Assembly (NCBI RefSeq): GCF_900155885.1
Contig: NZ_FTMB01000001.1
Location: 1,178,001-1,242,000 of the forward strand
Direction: 5' to 3'
Source of the DNA: Rhizobium sp. RU20A
GTDB lineage: Bacteria; Pseudomonadota; Alphaproteobacteria; Rhizobiales; Rhizobiaceae
Length of the DNA: 64,000 nt
Under the pieces are notes generated by a model that saw nothing but the letters and a program-made list of their open reading frames with translations, searched no databases and was not told the origin of the DNA. A program made the position numbers and the translations under genes. Below, one piece after another: positions 17,893-26,322 of the stretch; position 1 is the stretch's first letter, and each line of letters opens with the position of its first letter.

Positions 17893-17925
17893 TGTCACAT
17901 CAGCGTCATACAGCCTCACTATCAG
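17893..17925. promoter_or_regulatory. Candidate half-site before ABC importer genes
   Basis: CTGTCACA, identical to one arm of the RpiR-gap inverted repeat, starts at about 17893, with a looser partner gtcatacag downstream. It lies about 70 bases before the binding-protein start and could link RpiR to the importer genes. Confidence 0.4.
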
Positions 17926-17969
17926 CAATCCGAGTTTACCAACGGGCATTGAAAAAGGGAGAACCCGAA

Positions 17970-19073
17970 ATGTCGAATATCCGCCGCATGCTGTCGCTGT
18001 CGACCGCCATGGTCGTGGCAAGCTCCGCGCTCGCTTTCGCCGAGCCGAGCGCCGAACTCATCGAGGCTGCCAAGAAGGAAGGCATGCTGACCACCATCGC
18101 CCTGCCCCACGACTGGTGCGGCTATGGCGACGTCATCGCTTCCTTCAAGGCCAAGTATCCGGAAATCCAGGTCAACGAACTGAACCCGGACGCCGGCTCG
18201 GCCGACGAAGTCGAAGCCGTCAAGGCCAACAAGGACAACAAGGGCCCGCAGGCGCCCGACGTTGTCGACGTCGGCCTCGCCTTCGGCCCGCAGATGAAGG
18301 CTGAAGGCCTGCTGCAGCCCTACAAGGTCTCGACCTGGGACGAAATTCCGGACAGCATCAAGGACGCCGAAGGCTACTGGTACGGCGACTATTACGGCGT
18401 CATGTCCTTCATCGTGAACAAGGACCTCGTCGCCAACACGCCGAAGGACTGGGCCGACCTCCTGAAGCCGGAATATTCCGGTCAGGTCGCTCTTGCCGGT
18501 GACCCGCGCGCCTCCAACCAGGCCATCCTCGGCGTTCTCGCCGCGGGCCTCGGCAAGGGCGCCAAGGCTGGCAAGGAAGCCGGCGAAGCCGGTCTTGCCT
18601 ACTTTGCCGAAATGAACAAGGCCGGCAATTTCGTTCCCGTTATCGGCAAGTCCGGCACGCTCGCCCAGGGCTCGACCCCGATCGTCGTTGCCTGGGACTA
18701 CAACGCCCTGTCCTGGGCCAAGACGCTGAACGGCAACCCGCCGACTGAAGTCGTCGTTCCAGCCTCGGGCGTTCTCGCCGGTGTCTACGTGCAGGGCATC
18801 TCCGCCTACGCCCCGCACCCGAACGCTGCCAAGCTGTGGATGGAACACCTTTATTCGGACGAAGGTCAGCTCGGCTGGCTGAAGGGCTTCTGCCACCCGG
18901 CCCGCTTCAACGCCATGGTCAAGGCCGGCAAGGTCCCGCAGGACCTGATCGACGCCCTGCCGCCGGCAGCCTCCTATGAAAAGGCCTACTTCCCGACGCT
19001 CGAGGAAGTGGACGCCAACAAGGCGGCCGTGACCGCCGAATGGGACAAGGTCGTGGGCGCCAACGTCCAGTAA
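17970..19073 (+). CDS. ABC transporter substrate-binding protein (AfuA/PotD type)
   Basis: A 367-residue periplasmic protein with signal peptide (MSNIRRMLSLSTAMVVASS, then AFAEPSA). The ATG at 17970 follows a gggag site; a GTG/ATG frame seven codons earlier is less likely. The body is a class II solute-binding fold (the AfuA/PotD iron/polyamine/thiamine-type superfamily), with WYGDYYGVMSFIVNKDLV as a typical hinge and lobe segment. The ligand is not predictable. It is the first gene of a binding protein-permease-permease-ATPase operon under a probable RpiR regulator. A strong hairpin after it probably sets its higher expression. Confidence 0.85.
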   Translation: MSNIRRMLSLSTAMVVASSALAFAEPSAELIEAAKKEGMLTTIALPHDWCGYGDVIASFKAKYPEIQVNELNPDAGSADEVEAVKANKDNKGPQAPDVVDVGLAFGPQMKAEGLLQPYKVSTWDEIPDSIKDAEGYWYGDYYGVMSFIVNKDLVANTPKDWADLLKPEYSGQVALAGDPRASNQAILGVLAAGLGKGAKAGKEAGEAGLAYFAEMNKAGNFVPVIGKSGTLAQGSTPIVVAWDYNALSWAKTLNGNPPTEVVVPASGVLAGVYVQGISAYAPHPNAAKLWMEHLYSDEGQLGWLKGFCHPARFNAMVKAGKVPQDLIDALPPAASYEKAYFPTLEEVDANKAAVTAEWDKVVGANVQ

Positions 19074-19086
19074 GGCCGACAAAGAC

Positions 19087-19112
19087 ACCGCCCCGGCCCA
19101 CGCCGGGGCGGT
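19087..19112 (+). terminator. Intra-operon hairpin after the binding-protein gene
   Basis: A perfect 11-bp GC stem (accgccccggc / gccggggcggt) with a 4-base loop and no T-run lies 13 bases after the binding-protein stop. Such structures usually protect the upstream mRNA, or partly terminate, so that the binding protein is made in excess over the permeases. Confidence 0.6.
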
Positions 19113-19229
19113 TCTGCATTGGGAGCGTCAGATAAGGGCTGGTTCTTAGGGGCGCCGGCTGTCACAACTAAAAGAACAAGACGAAGACCGGCAAACGGTC
19201 CTCCCGCCGATGATCAGGGGATAACTGGC

Positions 19230-20147
19230 ATGTCAAACCATCAAACCGGCGCGATCGCGCCCGGTGGACGCAAGCTCGAGGGCGCGCCCGTCGCGCCGGC
19301 GCGCCGCTTGCCGCTCGCCTGGGTCGGTATTGTGCCCTTCGCGCTCTTTGCGCTGCTCTTTCTCATTCTGCCGACGGCCAAGATCGTCATCGGCGCCTTC
19401 CAGACGCCCGATGGCGGCTTCACGCTGGACAACATCCAGGGTCTTTTCACCGATTCCATCCTCAAGGCCTACTGGATCTCCATCCGCATCTCGCTCGCCT
19501 CGGCCGCTCTCGGCTGCCTGATCGGCTTCGGGATTGCCACGGCCTTTGTGCTCGGCGGCTTGCCGCAATGGATCCGCGGCCCCCTGATGACCTTTTCGGG
19601 CGTTGCCTCGAACTTCGCCGGCGTACCGCTCGCCTTTGCCTTCCTGGCAACACTCGGCCCCGTCGGCCTCATCACCCTCTTCCTGAAGACCAATTTCGGC
19701 GTTGACCTGCGTATGCTGGGCTTCAACCTTCTGTCCTTCTGGGGCCTGACGCTGACCTATCTCTTCTTCCAGATCCCCCTGATGATCCTCATCATCACCC
19801 CCGCGCTGGATGGGTTGAAGCGCGAATGGCGCGAAGCGGCTGAAATCCTCGGCGCCACCGGCGGCCAGTACTGGCGCATGGTCGCCTTCCCGATCCTGCT
19901 GCCGTCGATCCTCGGCACGCTGGCGCTGCTCTTTGCCAACGCCTTCGGCGCCGTCGCAACCGCCATCGCGCTCACTGGCTCCTCGCTCTCCATCGTGCCG
20001 ATCCTGCTCTACGCGCAGATCCGCGGCGACGTGCTCGGCAATCCCCACCTCGGCTATGCGCTGGCCTTCGGCATGATCGTCGTCACCGGCATCGCCAATG
20101 CGCTCTACATCTGGCTGCGCGCCCGCAGCGAAAGGTGGCTGAAATGA
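19230..20147 (+). CDS. ABC transporter permease
   Basis: A 305-residue inner-membrane subunit with about six transmembrane segments after a 35-residue cytoplasmic N-terminus. The EAA loop reads EAAEILGATGGQYWRMVAFP near residue 205, the contact to the ATPase. The ATG at 19230 has a ggggat site and is preferred over upstream in-frame codons. It ends in a 4-base ATGA overlap with the next permease gene. It resembles PotB/CysT-type permeases of the polyamine/iron/sulfate class. Confidence 0.88.
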   Translation: MSNHQTGAIAPGGRKLEGAPVAPARRLPLAWVGIVPFALFALLFLILPTAKIVIGAFQTPDGGFTLDNIQGLFTDSILKAYWISIRISLASAALGCLIGFGIATAFVLGGLPQWIRGPLMTFSGVASNFAGVPLAFAFLATLGPVGLITLFLKTNFGVDLRMLGFNLLSFWGLTLTYLFFQIPLMILIITPALDGLKREWREAAEILGATGGQYWRMVAFPILLPSILGTLALLFANAFGAVATAIALTGSSLSIVPILLYAQIRGDVLGNPHLGYALAFGMIVVTGIANALYIWLRARSERWLK

Positions 20148-20926
20148 AGCGGTTCTTCGCCTGGGGCGCCCTGATCTTCGGGCTGCTCTACTTCTTCCTG
20201 CCGCTGATCGGCATGACCAATTTTTCGCTGAAGATGCGGCGCGGCGTCTATTCCCTGGACGCCTACGCGGTCGTGCTGAGCGATCCCAACTTCCAGGCGA
20301 CCTTCAGCTATTCCGTGATGATGGCCATCTTCACAATCATCTTCGGCGTCGTCCTTGTCGTGCCCACCGCCTACTGGGTGCGTCTGAAGCTGCCGGGCCT
20401 TCGCCCCTATATCGAGTTCATCACGCTGCTGCCGCTGGTCATTCCCGCAATCGTCATCGTCTTCGGCTATATCAGGCTCTACAACACGTCGAGCTGGCTG
20501 CCGCTGACGGGCACCGCCATGGGCACGAACATCCTGCTGATGTTCGGCTATACCATCCTCGCCCTGCCCTACATGTACCGCGCCGTCGATACGGGCCTGC
20601 GCACCATCGACGTGACGACGCTGACGGAGGCAGCCCAAAGCCTCGGCGCCGGCTGGGCGACCATTCTCGGCCGCATCATCCTGCCGAACGTGCTCGTTGC
20701 CGTGCTCTCCGGCGCCTTCCTCACCTTCGCCATCGTGCTTGGCGAATTCACCATGGCCGCGCTTTTGAACCGGCCCGCATTCGGACCCTACATGCAGCTT
20801 CTGGGCGCCAACCGCGCCTACGAGCCGGCCGCGCTCGCCGTGATCGCCTTCGCCATCACCTGGGGATGCCTCGGCCTGATCCAGCTCGTCTCCCGATTGC
20901 AGAAAAGCGCCCCTCCCAAGGCCTAA
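20144..20926 (+). CDS. ABC transporter permease
   Basis: A 260-residue membrane subunit starting MKRFFAWGALIFG at the ATGA overlap. It has about six hydrophobic helices and the EAA loop EAAQSLGAGWATILGRIILP. It pairs with the preceding permease to form the channel of the importer, PotC-like. The ATPase gene follows after 9 bases. Confidence 0.88.
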   Translation: MKRFFAWGALIFGLLYFFLPLIGMTNFSLKMRRGVYSLDAYAVVLSDPNFQATFSYSVMMAIFTIIFGVVLVVPTAYWVRLKLPGLRPYIEFITLLPLVIPAIVIVFGYIRLYNTSSWLPLTGTAMGTNILLMFGYTILALPYMYRAVDTGLRTIDVTTLTEAAQSLGAGWATILGRIILPNVLVAVLSGAFLTFAIVLGEFTMAALLNRPAFGPYMQLLGANRAYEPAALAVIAFAITWGCLGLIQLVSRLQKSAPPKA

Positions 20927-20935
20927 GGAAATCCC

Positions 20936-21997
20936 ATGAGCTTCCTCACCCTCACCAGCATCCAGAAGTCCTTCGGTCCGACCCGCGTCGTGCACGACTT
21001 CAACATGGCCATCGAAAAGGGCGAGTTCGTCTCGTTCCTCGGCCCGTCCGGCTGCGGCAAGACCACGGTCCTGCGCATGATCGCCGGCTTCGAGACGCCG
21101 AGCGGCGGCTCGATCACCATCAACGGCAAGGACCAGACGGCGCTACGCCCCAACCAGCGCAACATCGGCATGGTGTTCCAGGCCTACGCGCTCTTCCCCA
21201 ACATGAATGTCTTCGACAACGTCGCCTTCGGCCTGAAGGTTGCCGGCAAGCCCAGGGCCGAGATCGAGGCACGGGTCAAGGAGATGCTCGACCTCATCCA
21301 TCTCGGCCACCTCGCCGACCGCTACCCCTACCAGATGTCGGGTGGCCAGCAGCAGCGCGTGGCGCTCGCCCGTGCCCTAGCCCCGAAGCCGGAAGTGCTG
21401 CTGCTCGACGAGCCGCTCTCGGCGCTCGATGCGAAGATCCGTGTGTCGCTGCGCGAGGAAATCCGCCAGATCCAGCAGCGCCTCGGCATCACCACCGTCT
21501 TCGTGACCCACGATCAGGAAGAGGCCCTGTCGATTTCCGACCGCATCGTCGTGATGAATGCCGGCCGCGCCGACCAGATCGGCACGCCCTCCGACATCTA
21601 TAACCGCCCCGCCACCCGCTTCGTCGCCTCCTTCGTGGGCACGCTGAACCTCATCGAAGCCAAGGTGATCGACCCCTCCGGCAACCGCGTCGAGATCGGC
21701 GGCCAGGGAATCACCCTGCGCGAGCCGCTGGGCATGGTGAAGGCCGGCGATACCGTGTCGCTGGCGCTGCGCCCCGAAGCGGGCTCGATTGCCGAGGGCG
21801 CAAAGGGCGATACGGCCCTGACTGGCGAGATCATCTCCACCAACTTCCTCGGCTCGGTCATCCGCAGCCGCATGACGGTTGGCGCGACCGTCATCTCCTT
21901 CGACATGTTCAACGCACCGGGCCTCGCCGTGCCGCAGGTCGGCGAAACGGCGACGCTGCGCTTCACGGCGAGCGACCTGCTGATCATCCGCGACTGA
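20936..21997 (+). CDS. ABC transporter ATP-binding protein (PotA/AfuC type)
   Basis: A 353-residue nucleotide-binding subunit. Walker A is GPSGCGKTTVLRM (about residues 38-50), the Q-loop is in VFQAYALFPNM, the signature MSGGQQQRVALARAL, Walker B VLLLDEPLSALDAKIR, and the switch His is in FVTHDQEEA. A C-terminal TOBE-type domain (about 250-353) is typical of spermidine/iron/sugar importers. A good ribosome site (aaggaa) precedes the ATG. It ends the operon, followed by a hairpin at 22011-22041. Confidence 0.92.
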   Translation: MSFLTLTSIQKSFGPTRVVHDFNMAIEKGEFVSFLGPSGCGKTTVLRMIAGFETPSGGSITINGKDQTALRPNQRNIGMVFQAYALFPNMNVFDNVAFGLKVAGKPRAEIEARVKEMLDLIHLGHLADRYPYQMSGGQQQRVALARALAPKPEVLLLDEPLSALDAKIRVSLREEIRQIQQRLGITTVFVTHDQEEALSISDRIVVMNAGRADQIGTPSDIYNRPATRFVASFVGTLNLIEAKVIDPSGNRVEIGGQGITLREPLGMVKAGDTVSLALRPEAGSIAEGAKGDTALTGEIISTNFLGSVIRSRMTVGATVISFDMFNAPGLAVPQVGETATLRFTASDLLIIRD

Positions 21998-22010
21998 GCA
22001 CTGAGCATGG

Positions 22011-22041
22011 TTTTGCGCCGTCTCCCGTGGGCGGCGCAAAA
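22011..22041 (+). terminator. Terminator-like hairpin after the ABC operon
   Basis: A perfect 10-bp stem (ttttgcgccg / cggcgcaaaa) with an 11-base loop begins 13 bases after the ATPase stop codon. It separates the importer operon from the riboswitch-controlled ribH gene. Confidence 0.6.
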
Positions 22042-22111
22042 TTCTGTCGCGAAATCCTGCTGCAATGCCGCATCGACATTTGCCTCGCCCGAAATTCCCT
22101 TCTAAGATCGG

Positions 22112-22270
22112 TCTGTTCTCAGGGCGGGGCGGAATTCCCCACCGGCGGTATCGGGCATGTCTTCAAGCATCCCGGAGCCCGCGAGCGCCGCTGGCCGCAA
22201 GGCCGGCGGGTCAGCAGATCCGGTGCGATGCCGGAGCCGACGGTCAATAGTCCGGATGAAAGAGGACAGC
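22112..22270 (+). ncRNA. FMN riboswitch (RFN element)
   Basis: The conserved core of the RFN aptamer is readable: a leading TCAGGGCGGGGCGGAATTC block followed by CCCACCGGCGGTA, a central AGCCCGCGAGCG, then GTCAGCAGATCCGGTG, a second GCCGGAGCCGACGGTC block and GATGAAAGAGGACAGC at the end. Gene and position fit: it lies in the leader of the lumazine synthase gene, with about 120 bases of expression platform before the ATG. Binding of FMN would lower expression of the riboflavin-pathway gene. RFN control of RibH2 is, as I recall, known in Brucella and related Rhizobiales. Confidence 0.95.
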
Positions 22271-22319
22271 ATGGTGACGCGAGCGAACTGGCCCTCAACG
22301 GCCAGCGCGTTTGCCATGA

Positions 22320-22865
<546 letters not shown>

Positions 22866-22896
22866 GACGAAGCGCCTCACCGTGCCTGAAACAGCA

Positions 22897-22923
22897 ACGC
22901 CCGGCATCGCTGCCGGGCGTTTT
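22897..22923 (+). terminator. Rho-independent terminator of ribH2
   Basis: A perfect 10-bp stem (acgcccggca / tgccgggcgt) with a 4-base loop and a run of four T, 31 bases after the ribH2 stop codon. Confidence 0.85.
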
Positions 22924-23055
22924 CCGTTGGTCTTCCGGGAGGATCAGAAAACCCGCGGGTAAAAGGTGGGACATCTCGCCTCTCGCAAGGCTGCGGTCGG
23001 CGCGGCGCGCGACCGTTAAAGCCGCAACGCCGCGCCCGTCCTGGGAGATGGCGGT

Positions 23056-23496
23056 CTATTCCTTGCCGGCATCCAGCCGGTTGATGGCATCGACGTTTCC
23101 GGCCGACGACCCTTGAGGATCGAATTCCGACTCCAGCCACTTGTCGACGATCGCCTTGGCGAGTTCCGGTCCGATCACGCGCGCACCCATGGTGATGATC
23201 TGCGCATTGTTCGACTTGGCGGCCCGCTCGGCGGAATAGGTGTCGTGGGTCAGCGCCGCGCGAATGCCGGGCACCTTGTTGGCCGAAATGCATACGCCGA
23301 TGCCCGTGCCGCAGATCAGGATGCCGCGCTCGTTTTCACCCGAGACGATCGTGTCAGCGAGACCCTTGGACAGATCGGCGTAGAAGCCGGACTGGCTGAG
23401 GTTCTTCACCTCAAGGCCGGCCTTGGTGGCGAGATGGGCCTCGATGACGTCGAGAAGCGGCTTGCCGGCACTGTCGGCTCCGATGGCGATTTTCAT
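23056..23496 (-). CDS. eryI: RpiB/LacAB-type sugar-phosphate isomerase (EryI-like)
   Basis: A 146-residue isomerase starting [11 protein letters not shown], with a strong aggaag ribosome site. The catalytic Cys lies in [16 protein letters not shown] and the His in [13 protein letters not shown]; both are typical of RpiB. Closely similar sequence ([24 protein letters not shown]) is remembered from EryI of Brucella, which interconverts D-erythrulose 4-phosphate and D-erythrose 4-phosphate. It is the last gene of the DeoR-EryH-EryI unit, 38 bases after the TIM-like gene. Ribose 5-phosphate isomerase activity is the alternative, and the linked D-ribulokinase-like gene keeps that open. Confidence 0.85.
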   Translation of the reverse strand: MKIAIGADSAGKPLLDVIEAHLATKAGLEVKNLSQSGFYADLSKGLADTIVSGENERGILICGTGIGVCISANKVPGIRAALTHDTYSAERAAKSNNAQIITMGARVIGPELAKAIVDKWLESEFDPQGSSAGNVDAINRLDAGKE

Positions 23497-23534
23497 GGCT
23501 GTTTCCTTCCTATCGTTTTGATGGATGCGCCGTC

Positions 23535-24302
23535 TCAAAGAGCGGCCGCGCTTTTGTTCAGAATGTCGAGGTACCCGCTGACCTCCCAGGCCGAGCGGCC
23601 GATGAAGAGACCGTCAATATGCGGGCAGGCAATGAGTTCCGCGCAGTTGCCGGGATTGACGCTGCCGCCGTAGAGAACCGGAATGCGCCGGCCGAGCATG
23701 GCTTCCGCAACACCGGCGATCTTTGCGTGCCGCGCGTCGGCATAGTCGGATGTGGCGGGGATGCCGTTGACGCCGATCGCCCAGACGGGCTCGTAGGCGA
23801 TGAGGATCGTCTTCGTCTTCGCATCCGCATCGAGGAAGGCGAGCGCGCCTTCCACCTGCCGCTTCAGAACGACATCCGCTTCGCCAGCCTGGCGCTCGGC
23901 CAGCGTCTCGCCGATGCAGATCAGCGGCACGAGGCCATGGCGCACGGCAGCCGCCGTCTTCTTTCCGACCGCCTCGTCGGTCTCGTTGAAGAACTCGCGC
24001 CGCTCGCTATGGCCGAGTTCCACGAGATCGAGATTGCAATCCGTCAGCATTGGGGCCGAAATCTCGCCCGTCCAGGCGCCGGCATCGTCCCAATGCATGT
24101 TTTGCGCACCGACCTTGACGCTGGTGCCAGCCAGCCGCTCCTTGACCGGACGGCAGGCAGTGAAGGGCGGAATGATGAAACGCTGGATGCGCGGATCGCG
24201 CTCGCCGTCCGCCGCCGCCAGCCCATCGGCAAAGGCCATGGCCTCGCTGAGCGTCTTGTTCATCTTCCAGCTCGTGCCGATCCACAAACCGTCCTTGCTC
24301 AT
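23535..24302 (-). CDS. eryH: TIM-barrel isomerase, EryH/TpiA2-like
   Basis: A 255-residue triosephosphate-isomerase homologue. The catalytic Lys is in [11 protein letters not shown] (most TIMs have NWKMN, here SWKMN), the His in VELGHSERR, the Glu in [10 protein letters not shown], and the phosphate loop in YGGSVNPGN. The TSWKMNKTL start and the [18 protein letters not shown] end resemble EryH, which converts L-erythrulose 1-phosphate to D-erythrulose 4-phosphate in erythritol catabolism. Its ATG overlaps the DeoR stop (ATGA), and the EryI-like gene follows. A role in glycolysis is less likely, because the neighbours belong to a polyol operon. Confidence 0.87.
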   Translation of the reverse strand: MSKDGLWIGTSWKMNKTLSEAMAFADGLAAADGERDPRIQRFIIPPFTACRPVKERLAGTSVKVGAQNMHWDDAGAWTGEISAPMLTDCNLDLVELGHSERREFFNETDEAVGKKTAAAVRHGLVPLICIGETLAERQAGEADVVLKRQVEGALAFLDADAKTKTILIAYEPVWAIGVNGIPATSDYADARHAKIAGVAEAMLGRRIPVLYGGSVNPGNCAELIACPHIDGLFIGRSAWEVSGYLDILNKSAAAL

Positions 24303-25099
24303 GCCGCTTCCTCGTCCTTGATCGTCTTGTGTGCCGCCTCGCCGACGCGGATCAGGTTCACGCCCGCTTCGGTCAGTTGCTGGCCCTGCCGCTCGGAAAG
24401 CTCGGCGCCCGTCAGCACCGCATCGAAGGCGGCGAGCGGCGTATAGAGATGGATGGCCGAGCGGCCGAACTTGCCGTGATCCACCATTAGCACCGTGGTC
24501 GTCGCCGAGGCCATCATGCGGCGCTTGGCCTGCACCACTTCCTGATCCTGGTGAAACGCCGTCACGCCATGGATGGCGGAGGTGGACAGAAACGCGACAT
24601 CGGCCCTGAGCGACGCCAGCGCCTCCTCGGTCACGATGCCGAAGAAGCCGTTGAATTTCTTGGAATATTGACCGCCGAGGCAGATGACCTCGATGCCCGG
24701 CGTGCCGCAGAGCGCATCGACCACGCCGAGATTGTTGGTGATCACGGTGAGCGGCCGGATGTCCTTCAAAAACGCCGCCACCCCGCCCGCCGTCGAGCCG
24801 TCGTCGATCAGCACGATCTGCCCTGGCTCCACCATCGACGCCGCATGCGCCGCCAGCCGCCGCTTCTCGGCGGTCGCGATCTTCTCGCGGTATCGGAAAT
24901 CGCTTTCGAACTGCATGCTGGATTGCAGCGAGGCGCCGCCATGGACCTTGCGCAGGAAACCGCCCTGCTCCAGTTCGTCGAGATCGCGGTGGATGGTCAT
25001 GCGGCTGACGGCAAAGCGCTGCGACAGGTCCTCGACCGTCGCCGCTCCCGTCTCCATCAGGACATCCATGATGCCCTGCCGCCGCTCCTCCGGCCTCAT
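24299..25099 (-). CDS. DeoR family transcriptional regulator
   Basis: A 266-residue regulator. The N-terminal DeoR HTH is RRQGIMDVLMETGAATVEDL then SRMTIHRDLDELE (residues about 5-55). The C-terminal effector domain of the isomerase-like type has IDDGSTAGGVAAF and ITNNLGVVDAL. The ATG at 25099 has a gggagga site; an in-frame ATG at 25144 is possible. Rhizobial erythritol loci carry a DeoR-type EryR next to the two isomerases, and this gene takes the same place. It is coupled to the TIM gene by an ATGA overlap. Likely effectors are tetrulose or pentulose phosphates. Confidence 0.9.
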   Translation of the reverse strand: MRPEERRQGIMDVLMETGAATVEDLSQRFAVSRMTIHRDLDELEQGGFLRKVHGGASLQSSMQFESDFRYREKIATAEKRRLAAHAASMVEPGQIVLIDDGSTAGGVAAFLKDIRPLTVITNNLGVVDALCGTPGIEVICLGGQYSKKFNGFFGIVTEEALASLRADVAFLSTSAIHGVTAFHQDQEVVQAKRRMMASATTTVLMVDHGKFGRSAIHLYTPLAAFDAVLTGAELSERQGQQLTEAGVNLIRVGEAAHKTIKDEEAA

Positions 25100-25185
25100 C
25101 CGCTGATCCTCCCGTCCCCTCTCCTCGGGCGACGGATGTGACATTACCGGAAATCACGTGATGATGAAACAGAAAAATGAGATTT

Positions 25186-25215
25186 TGTGACAGCTGGATG
25201 TGATATTTCTCACGT
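25186..25215. promoter_or_regulatory. Candidate DeoR operator region
   Basis: The region upstream of the DeoR gene holds TGTGACAG (25186-25193), GTGA-tatttc-TCAC (about 25200-25213) and a TCACGTGA palindrome near 25154. These repeated GTGA/TCAC half-sites could serve autoregulation. Confidence 0.4.
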
Positions 25216-25272
25216 GGAGCGTGATGTTGCGTGGCGACGGCGGTTTGGCGATGTCACTGCCCTCCCCTCCAC

Positions 25273-25357
25273 CGTCATCCTCGGGCTTGACCCGAGGATC
25301 CATTCCAGAACCGCAGCGCTTGTGGTTTGGATCCTCGGGTCAAGCCCGAGGATGACG
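25273..25357. repeat. Large palindromic intergenic repeat
   Basis: Two perfectly complementary 30-base arms (25273-25302 and 25328-25357) flank a 25-base loop. Each arm also contains its own small dyad (cctcggg / cccgagg). The motif CATCCTCGGGCTTGACCCG is a familiar dispersed palindromic element of Rhizobiaceae genomes. It separates the HAD gene end from the DeoR-EryH-EryI unit and could act as a transcriptional or mRNA-stability boundary. Confidence 0.8.
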
Positions 25358-25454
25358 ACGGATGGGGTGATGGCCGTGCCCAACAGCGACCGCCTGCGCC
25401 TTCGCACCAGAGTTGATGACGATGAAGGCATACGTGGGTAAGCCGCGTGATCTT

Positions 25455-26321
25455 TCACACCGCTTCATCCCACACGAACCCCTCCGCCACGAAATCCGGC
25501 ACCGCGCCGTGCTCGGCAAAGAGCGCCGCCCGGTCCGCGTCCGAGGCATCCGCGAGAATGCCGGTCGTGACCAGCAGCGAGGAGAGCCCTGCCCCGGCCG
25601 CGCCGGCGATGTCGTGCTCGATACTGTCGCCGATGCAGCAGATGCGCTTAGCCGGGGTGTCGCCCAGGAAGCCGCGGGCCACGGCATAGATGTCGGCGAA
25701 GGGCTTGCCGATCCAGCGCACGGTGCCGCCGAGTTCCTCGTAGAGTTCTGCGATCCGGCCGGCGCCAAAGGCGGTGCCGTCGGCCGTCAGCATGATCTTG
25801 TCGGGGTTCGTGCACAGGCACGGCACGCCGCGCTTCGCCGCCGGCGCCAGCAGTGTCTCGTAGTGAGATAGCGGGTAGCGATCGCCCTCGCTGGCGGCGA
25901 GCAGGATGACATCGGCCGATGCCCCGTCCTCGACCCGGTCGATCATCAGGCCGTCGATGGGCGATGTATCGCCGTCGCGGCTGATCAGCAGGCAGCGCTG
26001 CGGGCTCTCCCCGTTCCTGGCCCCCTGCTCGGCCTTCAGCAATTCATAGGCCACTTCGCCGGAGGTCAGGAACCAGTCCCAGCTGTCAGGGGCAAAGCCG
26101 AGCTTGGCGAGGCGCCGGTCGTTTTCGATCGAACGCTTGCCGGAATTGGAGAGGATGACGATGCGCTTGCCCGCCGCCTTCAGCCGCGACAGCGTTTCGG
26201 CCGCCAATGGATAGGGTCCGCGCCCATCGCGCAACACGCCGAACTGGTCGATCAGGAAGGCATCGAACCGGTCGGCCAGCGCGCCGACACCGGTGACGCG
26301 CTCGGGCTTCATGTCGGTCAT
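25455..26321 (-). CDS. HAD-IIA family hydrolase (TIGR01459 type)
   Basis: A 288-residue HAD phosphatase. Motif I is altered to FDAFLIDQFGVLRDG (Asp nucleophile in LIDQFGVL), motif II is ILSNSGKRS, a C2a cap is present, and motif IV is CCIGDSIEHDIAG. It dephosphorylates a small sugar or polyol phosphate; the substrate is unknown. The start at 26321 lies 1 base after the kinase stop with an internal ggag site, so it is part of the polyol operon. It may remove toxic or wrongly phosphorylated intermediates. It is the last gene before the palindromic repeat. Confidence 0.88.
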   Translation of the reverse strand: MTDMKPERVTGVGALADRFDAFLIDQFGVLRDGRGPYPLAAETLSRLKAAGKRIVILSNSGKRSIENDRRLAKLGFAPDSWDWFLTSGEVAYELLKAEQGARNGESPQRCLLISRDGDTSPIDGLMIDRVEDGASADVILLAASEGDRYPLSHYETLLAPAAKRGVPCLCTNPDKIMLTADGTAFGAGRIAELYEELGGTVRWIGKPFADIYAVARGFLGDTPAKRICCIGDSIEHDIAGAAGAGLSSLLVTTGILADASDADRAALFAEHGAVPDFVAEGFVWDEAV

Positions 26322-26322
26322 G

